Positions 63,198 to 64,000 of a DNA stretch of 64,000 nucleotides are shown one piece after another. The translations under genes and the position numbers were made by a program. Position 1 is the first letter of the stretch; every line of letters begins with the position of its first letter. Source of the stretch: Aeromonas australiensis (GTDB lineage: Bacteria > Pseudomonadota > Gammaproteobacteria > Enterobacterales > Aeromonadaceae); assembly GCF_000819725.1 (NCBI RefSeq), contig NZ_CDDH01000046.1, positions 1-64,000 of the forward strand. The letters run 5' to 3'. Below the pieces are notes generated by a model. That model ran no database searches. It worked only from the letters and a program-made list of their open reading frames with translations, and was not told where the DNA came from.

Positions 63198-64000
63198 TCA
63201 TTTGCGGTATTCGACAGGGATGGGGAGGTCTTTCGCCAATGGCTGTGGACGGCGCCCCTGACCACGGCGGAATTTCTTAAGCTGGAAGACATAAGCGAGC
63301 ACCTGGGCAACCGCCGCGAACAGCCCTTCCGGGATCTCGCGTCCCAGCTCGGTTGAGTGGTAGATAGCACGGGTCAAGGCTGGTGACGGCATGATCGGGA
63401 TCTCGTACTCTCTGGCGATCTCCCTGATTTTCATCGCAACTTCATCAGTACCTTTGGCCACGACCTTGGGTGCGGCACCGGGTTTGCCAGCATCATACTG
63501 GAGCGCCACCGAGTAGTGGGTCGGGTTGGTGATCACCACATCGGCCTTGGGTACATCCCCCATCATCCGGCGCATCGCCATCTCCATCTGCAAACGCCGG
63601 ATCCGTCCCTTCACTTCGGGTTTACCTTCCGTGTCCTTGAACTCGTCCTTCACCTCCTGCTTGGTCATCTTGAGCTGACGCATGTGATTCCACTGCTGGA
63701 ATGGCACATCGATGGCAACGATAGGAAGCAGGGCGCAGCAGAGGATAATCAGCATCCAGAGAAACAGATCCAGTGCATCAATCATGCCGCCGGGAAATCC
63801 CTCCATAGAGAGGCTAAGCAGGTGATTGAACTGGCTTGATAACATCCACCAGGCAAACAGGGTGATAAACACCACCTTGGCGATGGATTTGATCAGCTCG
63901 ATCAGCGACTGTACCCCGAACATTCGCTTGAAACCACTGAGCGGACTCAGCTTGCTCATCTTGGGCATCATCGCCTGGGTGGAGAAGTTCATCCCCCCCA
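63198..64000 (-). CDS. flhB: Flagellar export protein FlhB, partial (N-terminus beyond window)
   Basis: The reading frame continues past base 64000; the visible part begins GGMNFSTQ, equivalent to the GGWNFS segment of other FlhB proteins, then two membrane segments and a cytoplasmic domain with the autocleavage motif NPTHY (ADVVITNPTHYSVALQY). Ends PIPVEYRK. It switches export specificity from rod/hook to filament substrates. First in the flhB-flhA-flhF-flhG-fliA series, with 106 bases to flhA. Confidence 0.96.
   Translation of the reverse strand, partial: GGMNFSTQAMMPKMSKLSPLSGFKRMFGVQSLIELIKSIAKVVFITLFAWWMLSSQFNHLLSLSMEGFPGGMIDALDLFLWMLIILCCALLPIVAIDVPFQQWNHMRQLKMTKQEVKDEFKDTEGKPEVKGRIRRLQMEMAMRRMMGDVPKADVVITNPTHYSVALQYDAGKPGAAPKVVAKGTDEVAMKIREIAREYEIPIMPSPALTRAIYHSTELGREIPEGLFAAVAQVLAYVFQLKKFRRGQGRRPQPLAKDLPIPVEYRK

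Overview
The window reads as chromosomal DNA of a GC-rich gammaproteobacterium, most probably Aeromonas or a close relative. The evidence is the gene order mnmA-hflD-purB, a polar-type flagellar/chemotaxis block (flhB-flhA-flhF-flhG-fliA-cheYZAB-mot-parC-parP-cheW) running straight into a complete ccmABCDEFGHI locus, and close similarity of UhpT, RmlB and RoxA to their enterobacterial forms. The genus is inferred; no rRNA or tRNA gene is present to confirm it.

Layout. 1-2.0 kb: end of a dTDP-rhamnose/O-antigen locus (rmlD, rmlB), with two in-frame repeat insertions in rmlB. 2.2-4.4 kb: a HepT/MNT toxin-antitoxin pair, a gene-poor stretch with a decayed-looking element, and a degenerate methyltransferase-like gene. 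4.6-7.1 kb: a DAACS symporter and a DUF134 / NifX-like / small Cys-motif membrane protein operon. 7.3-10 kb: an HD-GYP phosphodiesterase divergent from rimO. 10.8-16 kb: sugar uptake, with a fructose-type PTS IIABC, the hexose-phosphate antiporter UhpT, an orphan IIB, and an HPr-like/IIA fusion whose HPr part has Ser at the phosphorylation site. Sequence-predicted CRP sites lie in front of the PTS and uhpT genes.

16-22.5 kb: RNA-modification and purine genes rluE, nudJ, mnmA, hflD, purB, roxA; hflD is preceded by three tandem decayed copies of its own start region. 22.6-26.9 kb: a yegTUVW-like salvage module (GntR regulator, ADP-ribosylglycohydrolase, NCS1 permease, PfkB kinase) with four phased operator-like repeats. 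27-30.4 kb: GNAT, a large GNAT-containing multidomain protein, GST and pdxH.

30.6-37.9 kb is the most distinctive accessory region: three paralogous secreted zinc metalloproteases (HExxHxxGxxH, GlyGly-CTERM tails), two of which overlap a small cysteine-containing secreted protein of one shared unnamed family. 38-41.5 kb: an RsmB/NOP-type rRNA methyltransferase, grxD, sodB, mlaA. 41.6-48.8 kb: cytochrome c maturation, ccmI to ccmA on the minus strand. 49-64 kb: chemotaxis and flagellar genes, all on the minus strand, ending in a partial flhB.

Most genes sit in tight operons with 1-4 bp stop/start overlaps, and convergent genes are separated by bidirectional hairpin terminators. I saw no CRISPR array, complete insertion sequence or prophage.
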